Below are positions 25,110 to 32,489 of a stretch of DNA of 64,000 nucleotides, piece by piece. Under the pieces are notes generated by a model. It saw only the letters and a list, made by a program, of their open reading frames with translations. It ran no database searches and was not told the origin of the DNA. The translations under genes were made by a program, and so were the position numbers. Origin of the DNA: [Actinobacillus] rossii (lineage in GTDB: Bacteria; Pseudomonadota; Gammaproteobacteria; Enterobacterales; Pasteurellaceae); contig UFRQ01000003.1 in assembly GCA_900444965.1 (NCBI GenBank), positions 1,860,001-1,924,000 of the forward strand, in the 5' to 3' direction. The stretch's first letter is position 1. The number at the start of each line of letters is the position of its first letter.

Positions 25110-25673
25110 ATGTATTTTCGTGAAGGTTATACACACTTCCCCTACCGTTCAGGCGAAGGCTCTGAAGATTGCCAAAACCCCACTCCCAATATTGGCGGTA
25201 TTGATTTACAAAATCATCCTGAGCAAATAGATTTAATTCCCGAAATAGCTTTATTACCAGAATTAAAACAAACGTTAGTTGAACTGAATAAGCCGACTAG
25301 CCCATTAATCACCCTAGCTTGCTCTCATTGGATAAATAAATATGACAACAGTCATTTTTCATATCTCGAATTTTCTTTCAAAGATCGTAGTGTTACTAAT
25401 ACTCTACAAAAAATCCAATCCTTTGAAAATAAACTCCATCTTTTCTTAGTAGAAAAGCTAACAGAACAATTTACTGAAGAGCAGAGAGGCTATTACGTAG
25501 CTTATTTAAAAGATCAGGTTCAAGTTTACTACCGCCATTTCTACTATTTAGACGATGAAGAGCCACACACCCTGCTAGGGTTAACGTTCCTGTTTGAGGA
25601 TCAAGAAACGGTTGATCTTCACCATAAAGCTCTACGCATTTTCTTAATGCAGTATTCAACTCAAACATCATAA
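25110..25673 (+). CDS. Unknown 187-residue cargo protein
   Basis: Plus-strand gene lying opposite to the late transcript between tR-prime and the holin. The protein (YFREGYTHFPYRSGEGSE near the N-terminus, then a mainly helical body with KLTEQFTEEQRGYYVAYL) matches no family known to me. There is a good AGAGG ribosome site and an AT-rich upstream region. Terminators of the minus strand flank it on both sides, which would limit antisense reading in the lysogen. This is a typical place for a lysogenic-conversion or defence cargo gene. Confidence 0.7.
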   Translation: MYFREGYTHFPYRSGEGSEDCQNPTPNIGGIDLQNHPEQIDLIPEIALLPELKQTLVELNKPTSPLITLACSHWINKYDNSHFSYLEFSFKDRSVTNTLQKIQSFENKLHLFLVEKLTEQFTEEQRGYYVAYLKDQVQVYYRHFYYLDDEEPHTLLGLTFLFEDQETVDLHHKALRIFLMQYSTQTS

Positions 25674-25685
25674 CCACCAATAAAA

Positions 25686-25713
25686 AGCCCCGACGGCATA
25701 AACTATCAGGGCT
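25686..25713 (-). terminator. tR-prime-like terminator just after the late promoter
   Basis: AGCCC-GA stem with one mismatch, followed by TTTTTATT on the minus strand, about 45 bases after the predicted late start site. It would stop late transcripts unless Q has loaded on polymerase. Confidence 0.8.
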
Positions 25714-25764
25714 GTTAAAATTAATCTGTGAACATCAGTTACACGACGACCACCATATAACGAA

Positions 25765-25793
25765 ATAATAGTGCAAGTATGCAAGGTTGTCAA
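25765..25793 (-). promoter_or_regulatory. Late promoter pR-prime
   Basis: Consensus -35 TTGACA (25788-25793), exactly 17-base spacer, -10 TATTAT (25765-25770) on the minus strand. The -35 overlaps the stop region of the Q gene. With the terminator at 25686-25713 it forms the lambda-type arrangement of constitutive late promoter plus early terminator controlled by Q. Confidence 0.85.
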
Positions 25794-26299
25794 TATTTAA
25801 TTTTGATACTTCTTGAATTTTTTCTGCCAGTTCGCAACAAAACGAAACCAACTACAAGAAATTCGTGAATTATCGCTTTTGCCACATTAAGTTCTTTTTT
25901 CACCTTTCGCTTATAAGTATCTAAGCTAGGAACACGAATATTTGATTTACCAGCGCATGGTTGCATTTTCATTTCACCACAATTATCACGTAATTTAACT
26001 GCAATAAAATTTACCGTTCGCTTATTTACATAGTATGAAAATATAATGAAGTGTAACAAGCTATCGTTATTTTTAAAGAATTTCTCAATTCTTTCACTAA
26101 TCATCATTCCAGTATCATCATCGCACATAGGTTCACTCGGCTCGGCTGGAATAGCAGATTGCATCAATTTAGCAATAATATTAAATTGTGATTTATCAAT
26201 ACGCCCACTTCGCACCCAAGCCCCCCATTGATACATATGTTCATCAACAAATCTTTCTTGTTCTTCCGTGAGTTGTTTTAATTCGCTGAATTTACTCAC
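25790..26299 (-). CDS. Late antiterminator Q
   Basis: 169 residues. The N-terminal EHMYQWGAWVRSGRI and the helical middle (MMISERIEKFF, IIFSYYVNKRTVNFIAVKL) fit the phage 21/82-type antitermination Q family. Its C-terminus is basic (RTGRKNSRSIKIKY). Position at the end of the early right operon, directly upstream of the late promoter, strongly supports the role: it loads at the promoter and lets polymerase pass the many terminators in the late region. Confidence 0.85.
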   Translation of the reverse strand: MSKFSELKQLTEEQERFVDEHMYQWGAWVRSGRIDKSQFNIIAKLMQSAIPAEPSEPMCDDDTGMMISERIEKFFKNNDSLLHFIIFSYYVNKRTVNFIAVKLRDNCGEMKMQPCAGKSNIRVPSLDTYKRKVKKELNVAKAIIHEFLVVGFVLLRTGRKNSRSIKIKY

Positions 26300-26876
26300 T
26301 TTCTAACTCCTTGCACTTCGCTTTATACAACTGAATCTGCGCCTTAATCTCATCCACTGACATCTTCAATGGCGGATGATTGTTTCGCTCCAAGAACGCC
26401 ACGCGTTCAACGCCTATCTTCTTAATCAGATTTATCCGATAATCAATAGCGTTACCGCTTTTATGGTTATTACAAACAGAACACTGCTTATGGATATTAT
26501 CTTCATTAAAGCGTAGTTCAGGACAAGCACCACGGCTACGATAATGCCCGGCATGCCATTGCCCCTGATGAAACCGACCACAAGAAATACAAGGCTCATC
26601 TTTATCACGCAAGCGAATGAATTTATTCACCCACGTCTGAAGTTCATTCAACCAATCAGAACGGCTTTTTAAGCTCTCTTTCGCTTTCTTGATTTTCTCA
26701 CGCGCTAATTTATCACGCGCTTTCTCCGCTTTGGCTTTTGCCTTAGAAGTACGCTGTTTAGCTAGCTCAACCCCACATTCAGGACTACACCACTGACGAA
26801 AGCTATCGGATGTTTCAAACCTATTTCCGCAAATCCTGCATTTTTTTAACCGCACTTTGATTTTGTTATTGGCCAT
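26292..26876 (-). CDS. ninG: NinG/Rap-like recombination nuclease
   Basis: 194 residues. An N-terminal zinc ribbon (CRICGNRFETSD...CSPECG), a long basic coiled coil at about 35-75, and an HNH-like zinc region (CISCGRFHQGQWHAGHYRS, CSVCNNHKSGN) match NinG/Rap, a Holliday-junction and D-loop nuclease of lambdoid phages. Overlaps Q by 8 bases. Confidence 0.93.
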   Translation of the reverse strand: MANNKIKVRLKKCRICGNRFETSDSFRQWCSPECGVELAKQRTSKAKAKAEKARDKLAREKIKKAKESLKSRSDWLNELQTWVNKFIRLRDKDEPCISCGRFHQGQWHAGHYRSRGACPELRFNEDNIHKQCSVCNNHKSGNAIDYRINLIKKIGVERVAFLERNNHPPLKMSVDEIKAQIQLYKAKCKELESE

Positions 26877-27069
26877 TTATAGCCCCCATTATGGCAATAC
26901 CTAATCCAACTAATCCCCACAAGATAGAGAAAGCAAAACATAGTAAGAGATAAATTAAAAACACTCTCGTAATCAAGAATGAATCATGGAAAACAACTGC
27001 AAAAATAAAAAAGACTATTAATAAAAAGTAATCTATACCAAAGGCTAAAAAGTAATTAATCCAGTTCAT
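26866..27069 (-). CDS. Small membrane protein in the nin-like region
   Basis: 67 residues with two hydrophobic helices (about 5-27 and 32-60), overlapping ninG by 11 bases, so part of the early right operon. No family recognised. Confidence 0.55.
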   Translation of the reverse strand: MNWINYFLAFGIDYFLLIVFFIFAVVFHDSFLITRVFLIYLLLCFAFSILWGLVGLGIAIMGAINGQ

Positions 27070-27080
27070 TATGATTATCC

Positions 27081-27533
27081 TTAGAAAAATTCGTATAAAC
27101 GATTGATAATATTTTCATCTTTCGTATTATTGAAAACATGCTTGATTGCCGCATTAATCAACGCCTTATAAACTTTCTCAAAACGATCTTGTTCCATATT
27201 GGCATAACTCAAACTTTCTGCCTCAACACGAAAACGACCGTCTAGCGTGTATGTCACCACTCTAAATCCAGCTAATACTGTGAGATTTTTTCTGAACGTA
27301 TCGAATTGCGCATCAGGATCTTGAAATTCCCATTCCGTATGCGCACCACTCCAGCAGTCATAGCAGAAACCAAAGAAAGCAAACACTTTACGGTGAAAGG
27401 CTGGATTGCGTTGACGTTTAATCTCAATCTCATATTGTTCATTGTTTTTAAGAAACTTGAGATTTTCTGCCATTTCATCGGTAGCTGGAGTTAATACCCC
27501 ACCAGATAACTTAATCATCTGATACTTTGCCAT
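27081..27533 (-). CDS. DUF1367 (NinB-region) protein
   Basis: 150 residues from MAKYQMIKLSGG. The features PAFHRKVFAFFGFCYDCW and FDTFRKNLTVLAGF are characteristic of DUF1367 proteins found between replication and nin genes of Haemophilus phages. The ATG at 27533 is preferred over an upstream one because it matches the family start. Function unknown; it likely joins recombination or replication steps. Confidence 0.8.
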   Translation of the reverse strand: MAKYQMIKLSGGVLTPATDEMAENLKFLKNNEQYEIEIKRQRNPAFHRKVFAFFGFCYDCWSGAHTEWEFQDPDAQFDTFRKNLTVLAGFRVVTYTLDGRFRVEAESLSYANMEQDRFEKVYKALINAAIKHVFNNTKDENIINRLYEFF

Positions 27534-28119
27534 TCTCCACCTGCTCTCTCGTAAAATACCCACCCACTTTCTTAATAAAATCCAAACTTACCGTCCGTTG
27601 TACAAAATCCCCCATGGTCGGATCGAACACAACAACCATCTGCCCTTTGCTGTTGCCTTTGATTTCTTTGCCAGTGACAGGATGAATAAAAGCAATGCGC
27701 CCACCGATAATATCGATCACTTCATTTGCTACGTTATGAATATGCTGTTGATACCACTGCGTAGATTTGTCATTATTCAGTAACATCACTACCGTATGAC
27801 CTTTGTCACGCAAGCGTTTTGCTTGTTTGATAAATGGGCTAACATCGCTATAAGGTGGGTTCACAAAAATCCGTACATTACGACAAATTGATAACGATAA
27901 ATCATTCAGCTTTTCTATGGTCTCTTGCGAAGTGAAATCCACACATAAATTTTCTGAATTATCCGAATCTTCGTCACAACCCTTTCCTATCCAATAAAAA
28001 CACAGATTATTTCTGTTATTTGCGCAACCATCGACATCAAACAAAAATCTGGAATCAAGCCAGTTAAACACGTATTGTGGCGTTTGCCATGTATCTTTAT
28101 CAAATTGTTTATCGGTCAT
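27511..28119 (-). CDS. Phage Dam-type N6-adenine methyltransferase
   Basis: 202 residues. The catalytic motif NPPYS (in RIFVNPPYSDVSPFI, about residue 88) and the family start DTWQTPQYVFNWLD are clear, as is the C-terminal KGQMVVVFDP. It probably methylates GATC-like sites on phage DNA to evade restriction or guide replication. Overlaps its neighbours on both sides. Confidence 0.92.
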   Translation of the reverse strand: MTDKQFDKDTWQTPQYVFNWLDSRFLFDVDGCANNRNNLCFYWIGKGCDEDSDNSENLCVDFTSQETIEKLNDLSLSICRNVRIFVNPPYSDVSPFIKQAKRLRDKGHTVVMLLNNDKSTQWYQQHIHNVANEVIDIIGGRIAFIHPVTGKEIKGNSKGQMVVVFDPTMGDFVQRTVSLDFIKKVGGYFTREQVENGKVSDD

Positions 28120-28754
28120 AAATTTACTCTCCGCGCGCCTAACATACTGCGCATTTTGGCTAAATAACTTAAATCTGTTTCCAAGGTTGTTTTGACTTGA
28201 ACCGTCTTTGGTAACTGAGAACGTCTTGGCGGTATCGGCTCACCACGTGATAGCTTGCCAGCCCATTCATTCAAAATATCTCGTACGCCTTGCCGTGTTT
28301 CTTTAGGCATCCAATTCGCTTTAGAGCCACGCTCAAAAAGTTTTGTTAACAAGTGAAATTCAAGATCGTTTTCAAACTGAAAATGATTTGCCCAAGCCAA
28401 ACCACCAGCACGATTAAATTTCTCAAGACGTTCAAGCAAATAATCTTCCGTTGGCAACCCCAAATGCGCGTAATCGTTACCGTTCTTACACCAGCTGATA
28501 AACTCGCCAATACTTGGTAAATACCCATTTGGCTTTGCTCTCGCTGCTGCCATACCACGTTTCACTTGCTCAAAAGTTTTAATTCCATTCTCGGCAAAGC
28601 CTAAAATCCATTGTTGTTTTAGAATTTCTAGATGTTCTCCGCTAATTGTCAGCAAAATAGGACAGCTTGCGGTTAAGTTATCAAAAATTCGATCAATCAT
28701 TTTTCTGGCTTGATCAGGCACTTGATTTATTTGCGCTTGTGGTAACGTATTCAT
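28116..28754 (-). CDS. Replication protein P (helicase loader)
   Basis: 212 residues, lambda P-like. It has the conserved FEQVKRGMAAARAKPNGYLP and PSIGEFISWC segment (about residues 62-92). Such proteins bring host DnaB helicase to the origin bound by O. Overlaps the O gene at an ATG/stop junction. Confidence 0.88.
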   Translation of the reverse strand: MNTLPQAQINQVPDQARKMIDRIFDNLTASCPILLTISGEHLEILKQQWILGFAENGIKTFEQVKRGMAAARAKPNGYLPSIGEFISWCKNGNDYAHLGLPTEDYLLERLEKFNRAGGLAWANHFQFENDLEFHLLTKLFERGSKANWMPKETRQGVRDILNEWAGKLSRGEPIPPRRSQLPKTVQVKTTLETDLSYLAKMRSMLGARRVNL

Positions 28755-29569
28755 TAAAACACTCCTGCCATTTTTTCAGGGCTTGACCAGTCTCGCGCAT
28801 TTTTTTCTGCAAATGTTTCTTTGCGTTGATGCAATGCGCTAGATTGCCGTTTAATTTCCAGTTGATCCCATTTTTCGCGTAATTTTGCAGGACTGAGAAT
28901 GTTCGTACGCCAAAACGTATCTTGATTAGCCCATTGGAATAATTCACAAATATCCTTGTGTGTTCGGCAATCTCGCTCTCGCAGAAGTCTGATTTGATTT
29001 GCCCAGTTTTCAAAATTAGGGGTTTTGATGTTCGGACTTAATTTTTTAACCTGCTCACCTATCCACACTGCCGCTTTCATGTCATCGTCAGAAAAAACAA
29101 ACTTCGTTTTCTTACCACCGTCTGAAATTTTTTCAGACGAAGAAAAATCTGTAAGATTTTTATTTTGTATATTGTTTTTAATAGTGTTTTTTGTGTGTGA
29201 AGTTTTTTCACTAGTCACTGGTGAACTTTTTTCACTAGTTGTTGGAAAATTTTTCACTAGTGAAGTTTTTTCACTAGTCACTGGTTTATAGGTTTTAATT
29301 GAGTAAATATTCGTATTTCTTTCGCCAGTTCTACGTTCTAAAATTCCACGTTCAACAAGACTTTCACAAGCATCAATAACGGAACGATTACTTAACCCTG
29401 TCACTTTCATAAATTGAGAAACAGAAATATAGTCTTCTTCCTTGTTCCAACCTTTTGTCTTGCGCAAAACAACTAAGTAACATTTCAACTCTGAATGGGA
29501 TAATTCAGACAATAATTCATCAATGATTGAATTCGGGAAAATAAAGCCATTAACTTCTTGATTGATCAT
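28754..29569 (-). CDS. Replication initiator O with origin inside the gene
   Basis: 271 residues. The N-terminal 95 residues are a winged-helix initiator domain (FPNSIIDELLSELSHSELK, SVSQFMKVTGLSNRSVIDAC). The middle, about 97-130, is a repetitive Thr-Ser-Glu-Lys stretch that simply translates the DNA iterons. The C-terminal part (NFENWANQIRLLRERDCRTH) would contact P. The layout matches lambda O. Confidence 0.9.
   Translation of the reverse strand: MINQEVNGFIFPNSIIDELLSELSHSELKCYLVVLRKTKGWNKEEDYISVSQFMKVTGLSNRSVIDACESLVERGILERRTGERNTNIYSIKTYKPVTSEKTSLVKNFPTTSEKSSPVTSEKTSHTKNTIKNNIQNKNLTDFSSSEKISDGGKKTKFVFSDDDMKAAVWIGEQVKKLSPNIKTPNFENWANQIRLLRERDCRTHKDICELFQWANQDTFWRTNILSPAKLREKWDQLEIKRQSSALHQRKETFAEKNARDWSSPEKMAGVF
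29135..29278. other. Replication origin: four iterons plus AT-rich stretch
   Basis: Four copies of TTTTTCACTAGT (with one more T in three of them) start at 29203, 29227, 29250 and 29266, all in one orientation and within the O gene. A strongly AT-rich run at about 29135-29200 adjoins them on the side that would be unwound. This is the lambda ori arrangement. Confidence 0.8.
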
Positions 29570-29895
29570 TGCATTAACTCCGAAGCATAACGTGACGCGA
29601 TAAATTCGATTCCTTTACTTGTCACGCGGGTTTGTGTGAAATTGTGACCGTGTTCTGCTGTGCCTGTTTTAACGGTAAACAAACCACGTTCTTGTGATTT
29701 TTGATAAGGCAATAAATTACCCGATTGACGATACAAAAACTTATCTAACACTATCTCTCTATTTATGGATTTTGATAAAATATCGCTTCGCAATAAGTCT
29801 GTTAAATCCATTTCACATAATTCAGCAATCTCACGACTACTCATCGTCAAAGTGCTTGCATTTTTTTCTGATATGTTTAATAATTTATTCATCAA
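29566..29895 (-). CDS. Rha/antirepressor-like DNA-binding protein
   Basis: 109 residues. The N-terminus LTMSSREIAELCEMDLTDLLRS is a Rha-like module and the C-terminus (TQTRVTSKGIEFIASRYA) resembles the winged-helix end of phage antirepressors. It overlaps O by 4 bases, so it is early-right operon. A regulator role is inferred; no target is visible. Confidence 0.65.
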   Translation of the reverse strand: MMNKLLNISEKNASTLTMSSREIAELCEMDLTDLLRSDILSKSINREIVLDKFLYRQSGNLLPYQKSQERGLFTVKTGTAEHGHNFTQTRVTSKGIEFIASRYASELMQ

Positions 29896-29932
29896 TACAA
29901 AAACTCCATTTTGTGTTGGCCTATCGTTTTAC

Positions 29933-29950
29933 ACCACCGTTCGCGGTGGT
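29933..29950 (+). terminator. Plus-strand terminator with no obvious upstream gene
   Basis: ACCACCG-TTCG-CGGTGGT with T7 following. It faces the plus direction although the nearest plus-strand gene begins downstream. It is one of two similar hairpins followed by the same 21-bp sequence (29951-29971 and 30496-30516) that bracket the gene at 30097. Confidence 0.7.
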
Positions 29951-30096
29951 TTTTTATTTGCCTAAATATTCGTCATTGCCCTTAAATAAGTAATAACCAA
30001 GCTAAGGACATAATTATTACAATATGTAAATAAATCATTTTTTCGCTGTGATATACTTTCGCAAAGTAAGTACACAGCTTTTTTATAGGTTTCATC

Positions 30097-30468
30097 ATGT
30101 TTCTTTTTCTCCGAGATTTATTTGCTTACGCAGTCATTCTTTCAGCTCTTCTCCTAACTATTAAAATTCAAGCATTTAGCGAAACAATGCAGCACATTAT
30201 TGTTATATTCACACCATTCGCTTTCATCGTTTTGCATGAATTAATCGCTCGCAAGTTCAAAAAAGAATTTGATAATCGCGCGTATCTTTCAGCTATTGTT
30301 GGTGTTGCTTTATTTGCTGCACTTGGTTCTTTTAGTAAAGATGAACTCATAGAATTGGGCTTCAAAATTCATGATGCGCAGAGCTTTTTCATCTTTAAAC
30401 TTTACTTTCATATTTGGGCTATTCTGTTATTGCCGATCGCATTAAGAAAATTCTTCAAAAAAGACTAA
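30097..30468 (+). CDS. Integral membrane cargo protein
   Basis: 123 residues with about four hydrophobic helices (starting MFLFLRDLFAYAVILSALLL; others near 30-48, 65-80 and 100-117). It runs against the early right operon and has its own terminator. It is bracketed by 21-bp direct repeats. Position between cII and the O region and membrane nature suggest a lysogen-expressed exclusion protein; no family was recognised. Confidence 0.65.
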   Translation: MFLFLRDLFAYAVILSALLLTIKIQAFSETMQHIIVIFTPFAFIVLHELIARKFKKEFDNRAYLSAIVGVALFAALGSFSKDELIELGFKIHDAQSFFIFKLYFHIWAILLLPIALRKFFKKD

Positions 30469-30474
30469 GTGGTT

Positions 30475-30496
30475 AGCCACCGCAGCAACGGTAGCT
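30475..30496 (+). terminator. Terminator of the membrane cargo gene
   Basis: AGCCACCG/CGGTAGCT stem (one mismatch pair region) followed by five T, 6 bases after the stop of the gene at 30468. Confidence 0.75.
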
Positions 30497-30506
30497 TTTT
30501 ATTTGC

Positions 30507-30788
30507 CTAAATATTCTTCGTTTTTGCCAACCCAACTTCGGCATGGACAAATAACGCTTGAAGCACATCTCTTGGAACAGGTTTATCAGAATCTTTAACA
30601 TGAACCGCTAAACCAATCTCGTCCAAATATGCGGCAACCACTTCCAAATAATTTGTTTTAAACCGAGATAAATTACTTGGATCTATCCCTATATTTCGGG
30701 CAATTTCACAATCTGCTTTTTCTGCCCCTTTCTTATAAATTAAATCTGCAATCATTCTTGCGGATTTGCTTAATTCATTGCGTGCCAT
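30507..30788 (-). CDS. CII-like transcription activator
   Basis: 93 residues from MARNELSKSARM. The helix-turn-helix KADCEIARNIGIDPSNLSRFK (about residues 23-42) and a helical tail match the phage CII family. The longer upstream reading is rejected because it overlaps cro. Expected role: start of lysogeny by activating repressor and integrase promoters. Confidence 0.8.
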   Translation of the reverse strand: MARNELSKSARMIADLIYKKGAEKADCEIARNIGIDPSNLSRFKTNYLEVVAAYLDEIGLAVHVKDSDKPVPRDVLQALFVHAEVGLAKTKNI

Positions 30789-30808
30789 TGCATACCTCTT
30801 GGGGTAAT

Positions 30809-31006
30809 TTAGTCTTGATATTCGGGGAATAACTCTTTTTTGCTCAAACCGGTAACTTTCGCCCACTCATCAGCAGTAACTTTACGAGTAGAAATATTTC
30901 CACCTCGTACTTGCATTCGATGAATAAATTGAGGAGAAACGCCGAGAGCTGCGGCTAATTTGGACTTTCCTCCTAAGGCATCAATAGCTTTTTCTAATGG
31001 TGTCAT
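30809..31006 (-). CDS. cro: Cro-like repressor
   Basis: 65 residues from MTPLEKAIDALGG, a YdaS/Cro-type helix-turn-helix (KSKLAAALGVSPQFIHRMQ, about 14-33). First gene after the pR-like promoter and divergent from CI. It would repress pRM and tune early genes. Confidence 0.85.
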   Translation of the reverse strand: MTPLEKAIDALGGKSKLAAALGVSPQFIHRMQVRGGNISTRKVTADEWAKVTGLSKKELFPEYQD

Positions 31007-31039
31007 TATTATCAACCTTTGATTTAAAAAATTAAATTA

Positions 31040-31068
31040 ATTATAAACAATATAAGAATTAAATTCAA
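31040..31068 (-). promoter_or_regulatory. pR promoter
   Basis: Minus-strand -35 TTGAAT (31063-31068), 17-base spacer, -10 TATAAT (31040-31045), 34 bases before the Cro start. It lies within the operator block shared with pL. Confidence 0.8.
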
Positions 31069-31103
31069 CTTATTGTTGATTGATAAATTAAACGTAACGT
31101 TTA
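31043..31103. promoter_or_regulatory. Immunity operators between cro and cI
   Basis: Block 31043-31079 has AACAATATAAG and, inverted, CTTATTGTT, and closely matches the block at pL (33441-33479; shared AACTTA(T/A)TGTTGA). A separate palindrome TAAACGTAACGTTTA lies at 31089-31103, between pR and the CI start. These are the likely CI/Cro sites. Confidence 0.65.
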
Positions 31104-31131
31104 TATTAAGCAGATTATATTGAGGTGGTTT

Positions 31132-31821
31132 ATGAATGAAGATACAAAAACAATAGTCATATCAAGACTTGAGCAAATTTTAAAAGAACAAGATGTAAAT
31201 AAAAGCAAGTTGGCAAAATTAACTGGCGTTACACCACAAGCGGTTAATAATTGGTTTAACAGAGGAAACATAAGCAAGGAAAGCGCTAGCATAATTGCCA
31301 ATGAATACGGTTACCATCCATCTTGGATTATTGGTATTAGTGACGATCCTAAGCCTTCATATCAATTAGAAGCGGATGAGTATCATAAGCACCGCATTGA
31401 TTATTTAGACGTACGCGCAGCTGCCGGCATGGTGGAGTTTAGTAATAATGACTATCCCGAAATTATCAGCTCCTTATGGTTATCTGATAATGGAATGCTA
31501 GAGTTAATTGGTAAAAAACATTCTGACGGAATTTACTTAATCAATGTGCCAACTGATAGTATGGAACCCACGATTAAAAAAGGTGATATTGTGTTTATCG
31601 ACACAAAGATAAACCATTACACTGGTGATGGAGTTTATGCCTTTGTGGTAAACGGAAGCCTTTATATCAAACGTCTGCAAAAATTAATCAGTGGCGACTA
31701 TAAAATGATCTCGGATAATAAAATTTATGAGCCTGAAATTATGAATAGCGATGTTTATGCTACCGCACAATTTGTCGGCAAATTCATCCGCAGATGGCAT
31801 ATTGATGTGTTTGATTTGTAA
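31132..31821 (+). CDS. cI: CI-like repressor with LexA-type autocleavage domain
   Basis: 229 residues from ATG at 31132 (GAGGTGG just before). N-terminal helix-turn-helix (NKSKLAKLTGVTPQAVNNWF, about 23-42). The C-terminal S24 domain has an Ala98-Gly99 cleavage site, Ser143 in TDSMEPT and Lys180 in LYIKRL, all the catalytic parts needed for RecA-stimulated self-cleavage. It maintains lysogeny and should respond to DNA damage. Confidence 0.93.
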   Translation: MNEDTKTIVISRLEQILKEQDVNKSKLAKLTGVTPQAVNNWFNRGNISKESASIIANEYGYHPSWIIGISDDPKPSYQLEADEYHKHRIDYLDVRAAAGMVEFSNNDYPEIISSLWLSDNGMLELIGKKHSDGIYLINVPTDSMEPTIKKGDIVFIDTKINHYTGDGVYAFVVNGSLYIKRLQKLISGDYKMISDNKIYEPEIMNSDVYATAQFVGKFIRRWHIDVFDL

Positions 31822-31962
31822 CCCTACTTATCGAAGAAAGAGATAAGTTAACAATTTAATTTTATTGGGTAGCGGTTGAACATAGGGGTTATTTGTAGGC
31901 TAAGTTGGATTTATTTGGTAAAACATCGCATTTATCATAGAAAGAGATAAAAGGAAACGGAA

Positions 31963-32337
31963 ATGACAGAATTTAAAGATGTAAAGCAAGCGATTGTAGA
32001 AGCACAACTTGCTGCAACGCCAAGAGATAAACTTGTTAATGATATAATGAAAGGAAGTGCCGATCTGCTTTCGGCAAACGATATTATTACTCGATTGGGT
32101 ATTAGTGCTGATGAGTTTATGAAATTAGTCAATTTACCAAACCACTCTCTACGAACGAATGGCGGACTAGGGGCTGCGGTATATGCTTCCAGAAGAATGT
32201 TTGATGCTCATATTGAGTTAATCAATCAAGAGCTAGAAAAGAATATATCGTTCCCTAAACCTGATGTATATATTTTAGGAAAGGCTCGTTGGAAAAAAGA
32301 AACCTTTAAGAAATGGTTAGAAGAACAGTGCAAATAA
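31963..32337 (+). CDS. Small helix-turn-helix-like protein near cI
   Basis: 124 residues. Central SANDIITRLGISADEFMKLV resembles a helix-turn-helix, and the C-terminal PKPDVYILGKARWKKETFKKWLE looks like a DNA-recognition segment. It has a GGAAACGG upstream sequence. No family certain. Position between cI and the Abi-like gene suggests a lysogen-expressed gene. Confidence 0.6.
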   Translation: MTEFKDVKQAIVEAQLAATPRDKLVNDIMKGSADLLSANDIITRLGISADEFMKLVNLPNHSLRTNGGLGAAVYASRRMFDAHIELINQELEKNISFPKPDVYILGKARWKKETFKKWLEEQCK

Positions 32338-32344
32338 AGAAAAA

Positions 32345-32470
32345 GGCAGGTTAAAAACCTACCTCCCCCGAACCGCAAACAAGCGATTCTCACACTTTAC
32401 AAAGCACCCCAGCTCCTACGTCTGGGACTTCGGGTCCGTTGCCAGTGCAAGTATTATTACACTAAATAAA
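32345..32470 (+). ncRNA. Structured RNA upstream of the Abi-like gene
   Basis: Strong local folding: AGGCAGGTT pairs with AACCTACCT near the 5' end. Further on, GCAC/GTGC closes a multi-branch loop that contains CCCAG/CTGGG and GGAC-TTCGG-GTCC hairpins. No open reading frame explains the block. Abi proteins of the AbiF group are known to be preceded by a conserved structured RNA; this fits in position and size. The exact ends and the homology are not proven. Confidence 0.6.
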
Positions 32471-32489
32471 ATTTGAGTAAAGACTAAAT

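Larger units (their letters stand above)
29951..30516. repeat. 21-bp direct repeats bracketing a cargo gene
   Basis: The same 21 bases (TTTTTATTTGCCTAA plus six more) occur at 29951-29971 and 30496-30516. The second copy covers the end of the cII-like gene. The plus-strand gene at 30097-30468 lies between them, as expected for a cargo unit inserted by recombination at the end of cII. Confidence 0.6.

Noticed and set aside
25471..25680. 69-codon minus-strand frame opposite the 187-residue cargo gene
   Set aside because: No ribosome site fits well and composition looks like a shadow of the plus-strand gene; a real gene here cannot be fully excluded.
32380..32470. Possible tRNA upstream of the Abi-like gene
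   Set aside because: The hairpins do not form a cloverleaf and there is no anticodon arm or T-arm consensus.
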